From contig NZ_JALPRK010000012.1 of assembly GCF_023195895.1 (NCBI RefSeq), positions 62,001 to 126,000 of the forward strand: a stretch of DNA of 64,000 nt. Reading direction: 5' to 3'. Under the pieces are notes generated by a model. It ran no database searches. It saw only the letters and a program-made list of their open reading frames with translations, and had not been told where the DNA came from. Below, piece after piece: positions 36,008-45,185 of this stretch. The DNA comes from Paenibacillus mellifer (GTDB taxonomy: Bacteria; Bacillota; Bacilli; Paenibacillales; Paenibacillaceae). Position 1 is the stretch's first letter. Each line of letters opens with the position of its first letter. The position numbers were made by a program, and so were the translations under genes.

Positions 36008-36121
36008 AAGGAATGGGATGTTCGAATTTTACAAGCCAATGCGCGTTTTGTGAATGTAGTCCTCGCCCAGCTCTCCCTAAAATAGGGGTGAAGCTTATTT
36101 TCATTTAAAGGAGGTTCATTA

Positions 36122-36135
36122 TGAAAGCGCTTTGA
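36122..36135 (+). promoter_or_regulatory. cre-like site overlapping a four-codon leader ORF
   Basis: TGAAAGCGCTTTGA differs from the CcpA cre consensus (TGWAARCGYTWNCA) at one position. It coincides with ATG-AAA-GCG-CTT-TGA (36121-36135), a four-codon ORF with a strong AAAGGAGG (36108-36115) five or six bases upstream. The rest of 36008-36257 holds no other supported gene. Confidence 0.45.
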
Positions 36136-36257
36136 ATTTCGTCGGTGAGGGGGTATGCGAGCTGAAATCCGCCTGCGGGCGTTGGAAACGGCGAATGAAT
36201 CGTGTGAATCCAGTGGAACCACCCGAAATCTATGACCGATTGAAGGAGGAGATCTTG

Positions 36258-38066
36258 TTGAAGAGAAAAACGAAGCGGTTCCTGCAATCCTTAATGATGA
36301 TGTTGATCGGCGTATCCTTGGTGTTGGCGAATGCTCCGGGTTCGTGGTCCGAGGCTTCTGCGGCACCCAATCCAGGCAAGCCTGCACCGGGTGATAAGAG
36401 TGGACCGGATGCCCAGGGGAGAATGGTAGCCACCTTCGGTTCGCCCGTAATTGACGGCGATATCGACAAAGCCTGGAGTAAAGTGCAAACGGTTACACCT
36501 AAATTCCCTTCGGATCAAGTGGAGGCTTCCGCCACATTGAAGACTTTATGGGATGACCGCGCCCTGTATATCCTGGCTGAAGTCAAGGATAAGCATCTCT
36601 CCGCTGAGTCGGTAACGCCTTACATGCAGGATTCCTTGGAGATCTTCCTGGACGAGAATCACGATAAGACCCAGGAATATGGCATAGACGATTTGCATTT
36701 CCGCGTCAATTACGAGAATGCCCAGTCCGTGGACAACGGGAAGGTTGAACGCTTCTACACGGCTTCGAAACGAGTGGATGGCGGTTATGTCATCGAAGCT
36801 AGGGTGGCCCTCCATTCCAAGCCGGAGAACGGAAAGGTGCTGGGCCTCGAATTGCAGATCAACGATGGGAAGGATGCAAATCGAATCGGGACCTTGAATC
36901 TATTCGATTCGACGGGCAGCGCTTGGAATGATACGAGCAAATTCGGTGAAATCGTGCTCACGGGCAAGACCAAGGGGGATGTCAGCGGGGTCAATCCCTA
37001 TGACCTTTTGAATCTAATCAAAAGCACGTTGATGCTGGACTTCACGCTTTATAAAAACTCTGGCGTGGTGACAGATGCTCTGATGAAGGTAGTGGCCACC
37101 AATGTATTGAACGACAAAAAGGCCACTCAACCCCAAATTGATGAGCAATACGCGGCGATCCAGACTGCGGTTAGCAAGCTGGAGATGACAGAGGAAGCCG
37201 CGAATGAGAAATACTTCAAGGAAGTTCCCGACGCCTACCGAACCGAAAGCAACAAGCCGGGGACCATCGAGAGCTTGACGTACAAAACACCGAATGTAAC
37301 CGGCGGGATGGACGAGAAGAAGCTGAACGTTTATCTTCCGTACGGTTACGACGCGTCCGACTCCACGAAGAAGTATAATGTGCTTTACTTGATGCATGGC
37401 GGCGGGGAGAATGAGAATTTGATCTTCGGCGGCCCCGGCCAAAGCAAGGAATTGAAGAAAATCATCGACCATATGGTCGCAAACGGCGACATTGAACCGA
37501 TGATTGTGGTAACCCCTACCTTCTACGGCGGCAAGAATGACACAGCACTTTTCCACGAGGAATTAATCCAAACCGTGGTGCCGTTGGTGGAAACGAAATA
37601 TCATACCTATGCGAAATCCGCCAGCTTGGACGATTTGAAGGCCTCCCGGGCTCATCGGGCGTTCGGTGGGTTCTCGATGGGTTCAGTGACGACATGGTAT
37701 ACCTTCATCCATAACCTCGACTACTTCAAATATTACCTGCCCTTAAGCGGGGACAGCTGGATATTGGGTCAAGGGGGCGGAGGCAGCAAGCCGAAGGAAA
37801 CGGCAGAATATCTGGCCAAGGTCGCCAAAGATGCTGGATATAAACCACAGGATTACTATATTTTCAGTGCGACGGGCAGCTTGGATATCGCCTATCCGAA
37901 CTTGAAGCCCCAGATCGACGCGATGAAGCAGCTCACCGATACCTTCATTTATTCGTCGGATCCGGCGAAGGGGAATTTCTACTTCATCGTGGGCGATGGA
38001 GGTACGCACGCTTGGAACTGGGTGAACCAGTACATCTATGATATTCTGCCGGATCTGTTCAAATAG
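36258..38066 (+). CDS. Secreted feruloyl-esterase-like protein with N-terminal CBM9-like domain
   Basis: About 602 residues. A signal peptide (LKRKTKRFLQSLMMMLIGV to ASAA) is followed by a CBM9/DOMON-like carbohydrate-binding domain (about 55-230; IDGDIDKAW, LFDSTGSAWND), a helical FIVAR-like segment (about 240-300) and a CE1 esterase D-type alpha/beta hydrolase (about 310-602). The catalytic triad is visible: Ser in GGFSMGS (about S473), Asp in GSLDIAYP (about D543) and His in GGTHAWNW (about H584). It matches the feruloyl esterase domains of xylanases such as XynZ, which free ferulic acid from arabinoxylan. TTG at 36258 (or 36255) follows AAGGAGGAG. It stands alone before the YesM/YesN-ABC gene set that may import the released sugars. 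Confidence 0.85.
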   Translation: MKRKTKRFLQSLMMMLIGVSLVLANAPGSWSEASAAPNPGKPAPGDKSGPDAQGRMVATFGSPVIDGDIDKAWSKVQTVTPKFPSDQVEASATLKTLWDDRALYILAEVKDKHLSAESVTPYMQDSLEIFLDENHDKTQEYGIDDLHFRVNYENAQSVDNGKVERFYTASKRVDGGYVIEARVALHSKPENGKVLGLELQINDGKDANRIGTLNLFDSTGSAWNDTSKFGEIVLTGKTKGDVSGVNPYDLLNLIKSTLMLDFTLYKNSGVVTDALMKVVATNVLNDKKATQPQIDEQYAAIQTAVSKLEMTEEAANEKYFKEVPDAYRTESNKPGTIESLTYKTPNVTGGMDEKKLNVYLPYGYDASDSTKKYNVLYLMHGGGENENLIFGGPGQSKELKKIIDHMVANGDIEPMIVVTPTFYGGKNDTALFHEELIQTVVPLVETKYHTYAKSASLDDLKASRAHRAFGGFSMGSVTTWYTFIHNLDYFKYYLPLSGDSWILGQGGGGSKPKETAEYLAKVAKDAGYKPQDYYIFSATGSLDIAYPNLKPQIDAMKQLTDTFIYSSDPAKGNFYFIVGDGGTHAWNWVNQYIYDILPDLFK

Positions 38067-38094
38067 ATTCCGCAGGCATAATGGATAAGCCGAG

Positions 38095-38128
38095 AGGCCT
38101 CTTGTCCTAGCGCGGCAGGAGGCCTTTC
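38095..38128 (+). terminator. Hairpin terminator after the esterase gene
   Basis: AGGCCTC (38095-38101) / GAGGCCT (38119-38125) with a 17-base loop and a short T-run; moderate strength. Confidence 0.55.
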
Positions 38129-38174
38129 ACGCGTATCGTCTAACCTTTTCTCTACTTCCGGTTGCGTTTTCAAA

Positions 38175-38204
38175 TTGTTCGGTACGGTAGACTATCGATA
38201 TAAT
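38175..38204 (+). promoter_or_regulatory. Promoter of the YesM/YesN-type operon
   Basis: TTGTTC (38175-38180), 18-base spacer, perfect TATAAT (38199-38204), 45 bases before the kinase start. Confidence 0.5.
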
Positions 38205-38248
38205 GAGGGATGTGGGAGTTTACGGCATAAGAAGCGGGGGAACAGACG

Positions 38249-40075
38249 GTGAAAACGCGGTTGATCGAGAGCATACGTTCCTTAAGTCACGGCAGGCCCA
38301 AGAAGCTAGCTTTTAAGATTCCGTTTGCCTATTTCTTGGTGATCTTGCTGACGGTCGGTTTTAGCTATATCGTGCTGAACCAAATGGCGGCCAATTCGGC
38401 CCAGAAGAAAATTAATGAGGCATCACTGCAAACGGTGACGTCCATAAGGACAAACGTAGATTTAATGATCGAGAACGTCAACAACTATTCGAAAATGATC
38501 TTCTCGGATCGCAATTTGCAGAACTTGCTCCGGCAGGGAGATGTTTACGCGAATCTGCAAACCCAGTCAAAGGTTAGTTCTTATTTGTATAATCTCATGC
38601 AAGCGGTCCCAATCATTGACTCGGTGCACATTTATGATCAGGCAGGACATCGTTTCACCGTGGCAACCCAGGAGTTGCCGACGTACATGGAGGTGGATAT
38701 CAAGGACGCCCCGTGGTATGACCAGGTGGTGAGCAACAAAGGGAAATATATTCTGAGGCTGGATCGTAGACGCCCGCTTGCGGAAACGGCCGACGGCAAT
38801 ATCGTCTCTTTTATTCGCTTGATTCGCGACATTGACAATACGGCCCCTCTCGGGGTGTTGGTTATAGATATTAAGGACGACGCATTAGTTCAGGCTTATT
38901 CTAATCTGCAAAACGGGAGCTCCTTGCAAATCGCCATCTTGGATGAGAACAATCAGACCATTGTGGCGGATGCAACGAATGAACAAGGCAGTGCCGTTCT
39001 GCATGAACTGCTCCATACGAATAAGGCGATGTTGGAGGAACAATTTCGGCAGACGGACTCCGGCTCCTTATCCTTGAATTTGGGTTCCCGGAAATATACC
39101 GTAACCTATTTGTCGGGCGGGGCTTATAACTGGAAGTTTGTGAGCCTTTCGCCACACAACAGCATGGAGTCACGTAACCAATCGTTGGTGGTGTTGACGC
39201 TGGTCCTGCTCATTATTAATGGCACGATCTTCTTCGTCAGCTCTTTCGTGATTTCACGCAGTATCATCAAACCGATTCAGAAATTGCTCCGAGCGATGAA
39301 TAAAGCGCCCAGCGGCAATTTCATGAAGGTCACTACGGAGCCGAACAGCTTCGAGCTGGAGCAGTTGTATCACGGATACAATCGGATGATTGAACAGATT
39401 GATCAACTGCTGAAGCGAGTCATCGAGGAGCAGAAGACGATACGCAAAGCGGAGCTCAATGTGCTTCAATCCCAAATTAAACCCCATTTCTTGTATAACA
39501 CGCTAGATTCGATCACATCGCTAGCGCTATCGGGAGATAACGAAGAGGTATGTGAGTTGATCGAGGCGTTGGGAAGCTATTATCGACTCAGCGTTAGCAA
39601 AGGCCAGGACGTGATCACCGTCGGCGAAGAAATCGAAATCGTCCGGAATTATTTGAAAATCCAAAGCGTGCGCTACCCTGACGTTTTTGAGGTCCAGTTC
39701 GAGGTGGAGGAGGATTGCGGCCAGACCCCGATTCCGAAGCTGGTGCTTCAGCCGTTGGTAGAAAACTCGCTTTACCATGGCATTCGGCCTAAAGGGACGA
39801 AAGGGACTATACGGATCACCGCGAAACAAGTGGATGAATCTGTGGTCCTCTCCATTTCCGATGACGGTATCGGTATGTCGCAGGAGGAGATCGAACAAAT
39901 CTTGTTTACGGAACGACAAGGTCAAATCAAGAGTTTTGGCTTATGGGGGACGATGGAGCGCCTGCGTATTTTCTATGAAGACAAAGACGTATTCCACATC
40001 GAAAGTGAATCGGGGGCAGGGACCACGATAACGCTAATTCTACCGAATGGAGTAGATTCGCCATGGAAAAGTTGA
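38249..40075 (+). CDS. YesM-type sensor histidine kinase
   Basis: 608 residues. One membrane segment near residues 25-45, an extracellular Cache-like domain (about 50-300), a second membrane segment (about 310-332), a HAMP domain, then a His_kinase domain with phosphorylated H413 in QIKPHFLYNTLDS and an HATPase domain (VENSLYHG, DDGIGM). This is the YesM/YtcM class that senses extracellular sugars, often through a binding protein, and controls nearby ABC importers. GTG start behind GCGGGGGA. The response regulator overlaps its end by 13 bases. Confidence 0.92.
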   Translation: MKTRLIESIRSLSHGRPKKLAFKIPFAYFLVILLTVGFSYIVLNQMAANSAQKKINEASLQTVTSIRTNVDLMIENVNNYSKMIFSDRNLQNLLRQGDVYANLQTQSKVSSYLYNLMQAVPIIDSVHIYDQAGHRFTVATQELPTYMEVDIKDAPWYDQVVSNKGKYILRLDRRRPLAETADGNIVSFIRLIRDIDNTAPLGVLVIDIKDDALVQAYSNLQNGSSLQIAILDENNQTIVADATNEQGSAVLHELLHTNKAMLEEQFRQTDSGSLSLNLGSRKYTVTYLSGGAYNWKFVSLSPHNSMESRNQSLVVLTLVLLIINGTIFFVSSFVISRSIIKPIQKLLRAMNKAPSGNFMKVTTEPNSFELEQLYHGYNRMIEQIDQLLKRVIEEQKTIRKAELNVLQSQIKPHFLYNTLDSITSLALSGDNEEVCELIEALGSYYRLSVSKGQDVITVGEEIEIVRNYLKIQSVRYPDVFEVQFEVEEDCGQTPIPKLVLQPLVENSLYHGIRPKGTKGTIRITAKQVDESVVLSISDDGIGMSQEEIEQILFTERQGQIKSFGLWGTMERLRIFYEDKDVFHIESESGAGTTITLILPNGVDSPWKS

Positions 40076-41643
40076 AGGTTCTGATCGTTGACGATGAACA
40101 TTTGATCCGGAATCTGATTCGCATGCGCATTGACTGGGCACAGGAAGGCTTCGAGATTGTTGGCGAGGCTTCGAATGCCCATGAGGCGATGGAGCTGGTG
40201 GAGCAACAGAAACCGGATGTCATCCTCACCGACATTTATATGCCGAACATCGACGGGATCGAGTTTAGCCGAAGCGTAATGGAGAAGCACCCGCAGATCA
40301 AAATCGTCGTCATCAGCGGACACGATGAATTTGAATATGCGCAGCAGAGCATCAAAATCGGAGTATTTGATTTCCTGCTTAAACCGATCCGGGCGGCAGA
40401 TCTACTGCTTGTCACCAACAAGCTTAAACAGAAGATTGAGGAGGATCGATCTCGGGAGGGGGAGCTTGCGAGACTGAGGGAAGAGCTCACGCGGAATCTT
40501 CCTTATCTCCGGGAGAAATTCTTGCTGCAGTGGTTACAGGGGACGCTGACACGGGAGGATATCCGGGAGCAGGCGGAATATTTCCAATTGCCCGCTTTCC
40601 GGCAGGAAGCTCCTTACCAAATCGCCGTTATCGAAATTACTCCGTTCTCTGAGAAACACACCGAGGAGCAGTTGATTCTGCTTGGGATGGCTTGCAAGCG
40701 GAAAATCGAGTTTTTCTTTCAGAGGGATCCCTTGGTCACCATGCTGTCGGATACTCGGAACCAGTTTGTCCTGATTTCGTTTCGTCAGGAGGGGGATTTA
40801 GCCGGGGTTTGCGAAGCGTTAATCGACCGATTGATTGATTCTCCGGAAGGTCTAGTTACCATCGGACTTGGGCGGACGCGCTATAGCTTGCAGGAGGGAC
40901 ATTTGGGATACCAGGAGGCGTGCAGGGCGATCCGCTATAAAGCGTTTGTCGGGAATAACCAGGTGATTTGCTATGAAGATATGGTGGGTAGCAGAGGGGA
41001 AACGTACCGAGCTAACCCGGAGCTGCTGCGTGAGCTGCAATTTTACATCAGCGTCGGTTCCTCTGAAGGTGCCTCGGAGATCCTGGAGCAAATCTTTGAC
41101 GTATCTTTCTCTAGCGTGTCCCAGTTTCGTATGGCGGCCATGGACGTCATTCATGAATGCCAACGCGCAGCGATGGAGCAACAGCTCGGAAGCGAACAGG
41201 GGCTGGACAAAGAAATGCTAGTTTCGATCATTACGGCCGATAATTTACCGGAGCTGGTGCAGATCTTGAAACGTTGTATCCTTACTGTTTCTAATGCGAT
41301 CCAAACAAGAAGACAAGCCAAAGAAGGGAATCTGATTCATCAGGTGCAGGCGTACCTGGAACAGAACCTGGGCGATCCCGGGGTAGGGTTGGCCAGCACC
41401 GCGGCGGCTTTCTTCGTTAGTCCGGGCCATCTGGGCCGACTCATGAAGAAGGAAACGGGACAGACCTTTGTCGAGTACCTGACCAATCTGAGGATGAAGA
41501 AGGCGGAATGCCTCTTGAAAACGACGGATTTCAAAGGATACGAGATTGGTGAACAGGTAGGCATTTCGGATCCGCATTATTTCAGTATCCTCTTCAAGAA
41601 GGCGACCGGCCGATCTATGAACGAGTACCGAAGCGCAAGGTGA
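40063..41643 (+). CDS. YesN-type response regulator with AraC HTH
   Basis: 526 residues. Receiver domain (1-120; acidic VDDE, phospho-Asp D57 in LTDIYMP, LLKP), a middle region of about 300 residues of the kind found in Paenibacillus YesN-like regulators, and two AraC HTH motifs at the C-terminus (about 425-525; VGLASTAAAFFVSPGHLGRLMKKETG, in short HLGRLMKKETG, and EIGEQVGISDPHYFSILFKK). It overlaps the kinase gene and is followed 115 bases later by the sugar-binding protein gene, its likely target. Confidence 0.92.
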   Translation: MEKLKVLIVDDEHLIRNLIRMRIDWAQEGFEIVGEASNAHEAMELVEQQKPDVILTDIYMPNIDGIEFSRSVMEKHPQIKIVVISGHDEFEYAQQSIKIGVFDFLLKPIRAADLLLVTNKLKQKIEEDRSREGELARLREELTRNLPYLREKFLLQWLQGTLTREDIREQAEYFQLPAFRQEAPYQIAVIEITPFSEKHTEEQLILLGMACKRKIEFFFQRDPLVTMLSDTRNQFVLISFRQEGDLAGVCEALIDRLIDSPEGLVTIGLGRTRYSLQEGHLGYQEACRAIRYKAFVGNNQVICYEDMVGSRGETYRANPELLRELQFYISVGSSEGASEILEQIFDVSFSSVSQFRMAAMDVIHECQRAAMEQQLGSEQGLDKEMLVSIITADNLPELVQILKRCILTVSNAIQTRRQAKEGNLIHQVQAYLEQNLGDPGVGLASTAAAFFVSPGHLGRLMKKETGQTFVEYLTNLRMKKAECLLKTTDFKGYEIGEQVGISDPHYFSILFKKATGRSMNEYRSAR

Positions 41644-41693
41644 CGAGTTAGGAATGCTTGAATTTTAAAAGGGGATGCAGGTATTTTGAATGG

Positions 41694-41719
41694 AGTAAGC
41701 GCTGTCACTCCCCTAGAAT
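41694..41719 (+). promoter_or_regulatory. cre-like site and -10 box before the sugar-binding protein gene
   Basis: AGTAAGCGCTGTCA (41694-41707) matches the cre consensus at 12 of 14 positions. A TAGAAT -10 box follows at 41714-41719, so the site overlaps the -35/spacer region, where CcpA would repress. No good -35 is seen, in line with a need for an activator such as the AraC-type regulator. Confidence 0.5.
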
Positions 41720-41758
41720 AGCCTTAGATGCATCGAAACTAGTTGGGAGGTCAAAGAG

Positions 41759-43078
41759 ATGAAAGCGTTATTAAAAAGATCTATGAGTCTCGTCCTGGCA
41801 TTAGGCCTAGCAGGGAGTTTAGCGGCATGTTCGTCCAATTCTTCCGGCGGGAAATCTTCGGAGGGAAGTGGTAGCGGTTCTATCAAGCTGACACTCTGGG
41901 ATCAATCGGTAGGCAACACGGACCCGTCGGCGAAATTACTGCCGCAAATCATCGAGAAGTGGAATAAAGAGCATCCCGACGTCCAAATCGAACGGACGGG
42001 TACCACCGGCGAACAGTACAAGACCAAAATCAAAACATCGTTGGCCGCTAACGAAGCGCCGGACCTCTTCTACGGGATGGGCGGCGGCAGCTTCATGCAG
42101 CCCTATATCGAATCCGAAAACGTACTCGAAATCTCCAGTTATCTGACCGATGAAATCAAATCGAAAATGGCACCCGGGATGGCGGAGGCCATCGAAACAG
42201 ATGGTAAAATCTATACTCTACCCGTATATACCCATATTGCGAACTTATATGTAAACACGGAGTTGTTTGACAAGGCGGGGGCGAAAATCCCGACAACTTA
42301 TACAGAACTGCTCGATGCGGTTGAGAAGCTGAAGGCGGCGGGAATTACACCGGCGCTTATCGGGGAGAAAGACCGTTGGCCGGGCATGTATTGGTACGAC
42401 ATGATCGCGATGCGTCAAGCTGGACATGACGCGGTGATCGAAGCCTTCAAGGATCCAGCCAAATGGGATTCGCCGGATTTCGTGGCCGCTGCAGCCAAGA
42501 TGCAGGAACTGGCGAAGGTAGGCGCATTTAATAGCAGTATGCTGAGCATGAGCTATGATGAGATGCTGGGCGCCTTTAATGCAGGTAGCGGCGCGATGAT
42601 GTTCCAAGCGAACTGGGTGAATGCCGGGATTGAAGATCCGTCCTCGGCAACCAAGGGGAAGGTTCAGGTTATTCCCTTCCCGGTGTTCGAAGATGGAAAG
42701 GGCAAAGCAACGGAAATCTTCGGCGGGGCCGTAGACGGGTTCTATGTCAGCAGCACAACGAAACATCCGAAAGAAGCGGTTGATTTCCTGATGTATCTAA
42801 GCGAACAGCTGGGTACGCAAGGTTATCTCGCCGGTGCAGGACTCCCAAGCTGGAACATTGATGGATTGGATACTTCGAGCCTGTCCACGCTGGATCAGTC
42901 GGCCGCCGACATTATGAAGACCGCAACCTCGTTTATTACTTGGTGGGATAACATTCTTCCTGCGGAATCTGCAGAAACGCATAAGAACCTGATTGCTTCG
43001 CTCCTGGCCGGCGACATTACGCCAGAAGAGTTCTGCAAACAGATGGCGCAGCTCAAACCGACGGAACTAACACTTTGA
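41759..43078 (+). CDS. ABC transporter substrate-binding lipoprotein (sugar, family 1)
   Basis: 439 residues. A lipoprotein signal ends at LAAC (C24), and a Ser/Gly-rich linker follows. The mature part is a family 1 solute-binding protein (TLWDQSVGNTDPSAKLLP; ANEAPDLFYGMGGG; TDGKIYTLPVYTHIANLYVN). It captures a sugar or oligosaccharide outside the cell and hands it to the two permeases encoded next. GGGAGG lies 10 bases before the ATG. A hairpin lies between it and the first permease gene, which often keeps the binding protein in excess. The cluster contains the remnant of an arabinofuranosidase, so arabino-oligosaccharides are a reasonable guess for the ligand. Confidence 0.92.
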   Translation: MKALLKRSMSLVLALGLAGSLAACSSNSSGGKSSEGSGSGSIKLTLWDQSVGNTDPSAKLLPQIIEKWNKEHPDVQIERTGTTGEQYKTKIKTSLAANEAPDLFYGMGGGSFMQPYIESENVLEISSYLTDEIKSKMAPGMAEAIETDGKIYTLPVYTHIANLYVNTELFDKAGAKIPTTYTELLDAVEKLKAAGITPALIGEKDRWPGMYWYDMIAMRQAGHDAVIEAFKDPAKWDSPDFVAAAAKMQELAKVGAFNSSMLSMSYDEMLGAFNAGSGAMMFQANWVNAGIEDPSSATKGKVQVIPFPVFEDGKGKATEIFGGAVDGFYVSSTTKHPKEAVDFLMYLSEQLGTQGYLAGAGLPSWNIDGLDTSSLSTLDQSAADIMKTATSFITWWDNILPAESAETHKNLIASLLAGDITPEEFCKQMAQLKPTELTL

Positions 43079-43101
43079 TCCTTGAATAATCTCAAACCCG
43101 A

Positions 43102-43132
43102 GGTGGTCAGGGGAAACCCTGACCACCATTTT
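43102..43132 (+). terminator. Intra-operon hairpin (attenuator or mRNA-stabilising)
   Basis: GGTGGTCAGGG (43102-43112), GAAA tetraloop, CCCTGACCACC (43117-43127), then ATTTTTG. A strong stem placed between the binding-protein and permease genes; it probably allows partial read-through. Confidence 0.75.
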
Positions 43133-43149
43133 TGAGAGGAGAACTCACG

Positions 43150-44019
43150 ATGAATTCAGTGTTTTCGAATAAGACCGCGATTGCGATATTTGTACTTCCT
43201 ACCCTTCTCATCTTTTGCGGGATTGTATTAGTTCCGATCTTTGTCTCAAGTTACTATAGCGTGTTAGATTGGGATGGCGTCGGTAAAGGTGCCTTTATTG
43301 GACTAGATAACTATGTAGAAATGTTCACGGATGCCAGAGCGCTGCATTCCATCCGGAACTCTTTCCTATTCGCGGCAGCTTCTATCTTCATTCAATTGCC
43401 GATTTCTCTGCTGCTTGCCTTGATCCTGGCTTCTTCGGTGAGAGGCGAAGGCTTTTATCGGACGGTGTATTTTATTCCGGTGTTGATATCCACCGTGGTC
43501 ATCGCGCAATTATGGTCCAAAATCTACAATGCGGATTATGGCCTTCTAAATACATTGCTGGACAACATCGGCCTTTCGGGGCTGGCTCAGGACTGGCTTG
43601 GACAGAAAAAAACCGCTCTCGCAGCATCGTTCATTCCGACCTTATGGCAGTATGTCGGTTACCACATGCTGTTGATGTACGCGGGGGCGAAGTCGATCTC
43701 GCAGGATATTCTTGAAGCGGCCAAAATTGATGGGGCTTCCCGCATCCGGACAGCCTTCTCAATTACGATCCCGCTGATGAAGCCGATCCTCAAAGTTTGT
43801 CTCGTCTTCTCGGTCATTGGCGCCTTCAAAGTATTTGATCTGGTGTATGTTCTCACGGGCGGCGGCCCCTTGTTCGCTACCGAGGTGCCAAGCACCTTGA
43901 TGTACACGACGATCTTTAATACGTACCGGTATGGCTACGGCAGTGCGGTATCCGTCTTTATTATTCTGGAATGCTTGATCTTCACGGTGCTGATCAATAA
44001 ATTCTTCAAGACCGAATAG
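43150..44019 (+). CDS. Carbohydrate ABC transporter permease (MalF/UgpA type)
   Basis: About 289 residues with six membrane segments. The EAA loop that docks the ATPase is visible as ILEAAKIDGASRIRTAFSIT, with the G at the expected spacing. It belongs to the sugar-permease family that pairs with a MalG-type partner, encoded next. AGAGGAG stands about 8 bases before the ATG. No ATPase gene is in this operon, so it presumably shares a general sugar ATPase of the MsmX type encoded elsewhere. Confidence 0.92.
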   Translation: MNSVFSNKTAIAIFVLPTLLIFCGIVLVPIFVSSYYSVLDWDGVGKGAFIGLDNYVEMFTDARALHSIRNSFLFAAASIFIQLPISLLLALILASSVRGEGFYRTVYFIPVLISTVVIAQLWSKIYNADYGLLNTLLDNIGLSGLAQDWLGQKKTALAASFIPTLWQYVGYHMLLMYAGAKSISQDILEAAKIDGASRIRTAFSITIPLMKPILKVCLVFSVIGAFKVFDLVYVLTGGGPLFATEVPSTLMYTTIFNTYRYGYGSAVSVFIILECLIFTVLINKFFKTE

Positions 44020-44030
44020 GGGTGAGTTTG

Positions 44031-44888
44031 ATGAATACTGCAGACGCAAGGTTGCCTAAGAAGCCGTCATTCCTTGGGAAGGTCCTGTTGCAACTTTTTC
44101 TAGTCATCGTGGCGATTGTTCAAATTTATCCCCTGATTTGGCTGGCGTTCTTCTCTTTGAAAGACAACAGTGAGATCTTCAGCGGCGATGTGGCAGGTTT
44201 TCCGAAGAAACTTCTCTGGAGCAACTATGCTAAGGCGTTATCGGATGGCAACGTCATGAATTACTTCGCGAATAGCGTATGGGTAACGGCAGCCTCCATT
44301 ATCCTGGTATTGATCTTATCTTCGATGGCGGCTTATGCCATCACGAGAATGAACTGGAAGCTAAGCAATTTGACGATGACCTTGATCCTTCTCGGAATGA
44401 TGGTTCCGATTCACGCCGCGTTGCTGCCGTTGTTTATGGTTCTCAAAAATCTGCATTTGCTGAATACCTACTGGGCGTTGATTATTCCCTATGTCGCTTT
44501 CGGAATTCCGATGGCCGTGTTCATCTTGGGCAGCTTCTTTAAGGGGGTTCCCCGCGAGATGGAGGAATCCGCAGTGATAGACGGATGCGGTATCTACAGA
44601 ACCTTCTTCCACATCATTCTGCCGTTGATTCGTCCCGCAATCGCTACTGTGGCGATCTTCACCTTCCTCTCCTGCTGGAACGAGCTGATGTTTGCGGTGA
44701 CCTTCATCAATGACGCGCATTATCAGACGTTGACGGTCGGGATGATGTCGATGGTCGGCACGTACATTACACAGTGGGGAATTATCGGGGCGGGGCTGAT
44801 GATTACGACCGTTCCTACCGTAGTCATTTATTTGCTGCTGAACAAACAAGTCCAACAAAGTATGATTGCAGGCGCAGTCAAAGGATAA
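44031..44888 (+). CDS. Carbohydrate ABC transporter permease (MalG/UgpE type)
   Basis: About 285 residues with six membrane segments. The EAA loop reads MEESAVIDGCGIYRTFFHII, and the C-terminus ends QQSMIAGAVKG, as usual for MalG-type sugar permeases. GGGGTGAG stands 5 bases before the ATG; the gene follows the first permease after 11 bases. It completes the importer with the binding protein at 41759. Directly behind it lies the scar of a deleted GH51 gene. Confidence 0.92.
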   Translation: MNTADARLPKKPSFLGKVLLQLFLVIVAIVQIYPLIWLAFFSLKDNSEIFSGDVAGFPKKLLWSNYAKALSDGNVMNYFANSVWVTAASIILVLILSSMAAYAITRMNWKLSNLTMTLILLGMMVPIHAALLPLFMVLKNLHLLNTYWALIIPYVAFGIPMAVFILGSFFKGVPREMEESAVIDGCGIYRTFFHIILPLIRPAIATVAIFTFLSCWNELMFAVTFINDAHYQTLTVGMMSMVGTYITQWGIIGAGLMITTVPTVVIYLLLNKQVQQSMIAGAVKG

Positions 44889-44910
44889 AGACGTGAAGGG
44901 AGAAGGGAAG

Positions 44911-45139
44911 ATGAAAGCAACGATCACGGTTAACGCCGACCAATCAGTTGCGCGGATGGGCTGAGGGCAAGAAGGTCACCGGGCGAGTGTTGACGCATGC
45001 CGATATGAACGCGCATAATACCTTTGAGCAGCCGGAGAAGGTGAAATCGCAAGTTTTTGACGGGGTAACGGAATTTAGTGAGAACGGTTTGTCTGCAAAG
45101 CTGCCGCCGATGTCGGTCGTTGTGCTGACGTTGGCCTAA
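44911..45139 (+). pseudogene. GH51 alpha-L-arabinofuranosidase remnant with large internal deletion
   Basis: A good ribosome binding site (GAAGGGAGAAGGG) and ATG at 44911 start MKATITVNADQSVARMG, then stop; the first residues are those of GH51 alpha-L-arabinofuranosidases. From about 44954, in another frame, the sequence encodes GRVLTHADMNAHNTFEQPE and ends LPPMSVVVLTLA, the typical C-terminus of the same family. A normal gene has about 500 codons; here some 76 remain, joined out of frame, so the catalytic domain is missing. The junction lies near 44950-44965. This shows that the operon once paired the importer with a cytoplasmic arabinofuranosidase. Confidence 0.8.
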
Positions 45140-45185
45140 GCTAAGTGAGCTGGTATCTTGATTGGTTCGGAGGGAGGTTAAGAGG

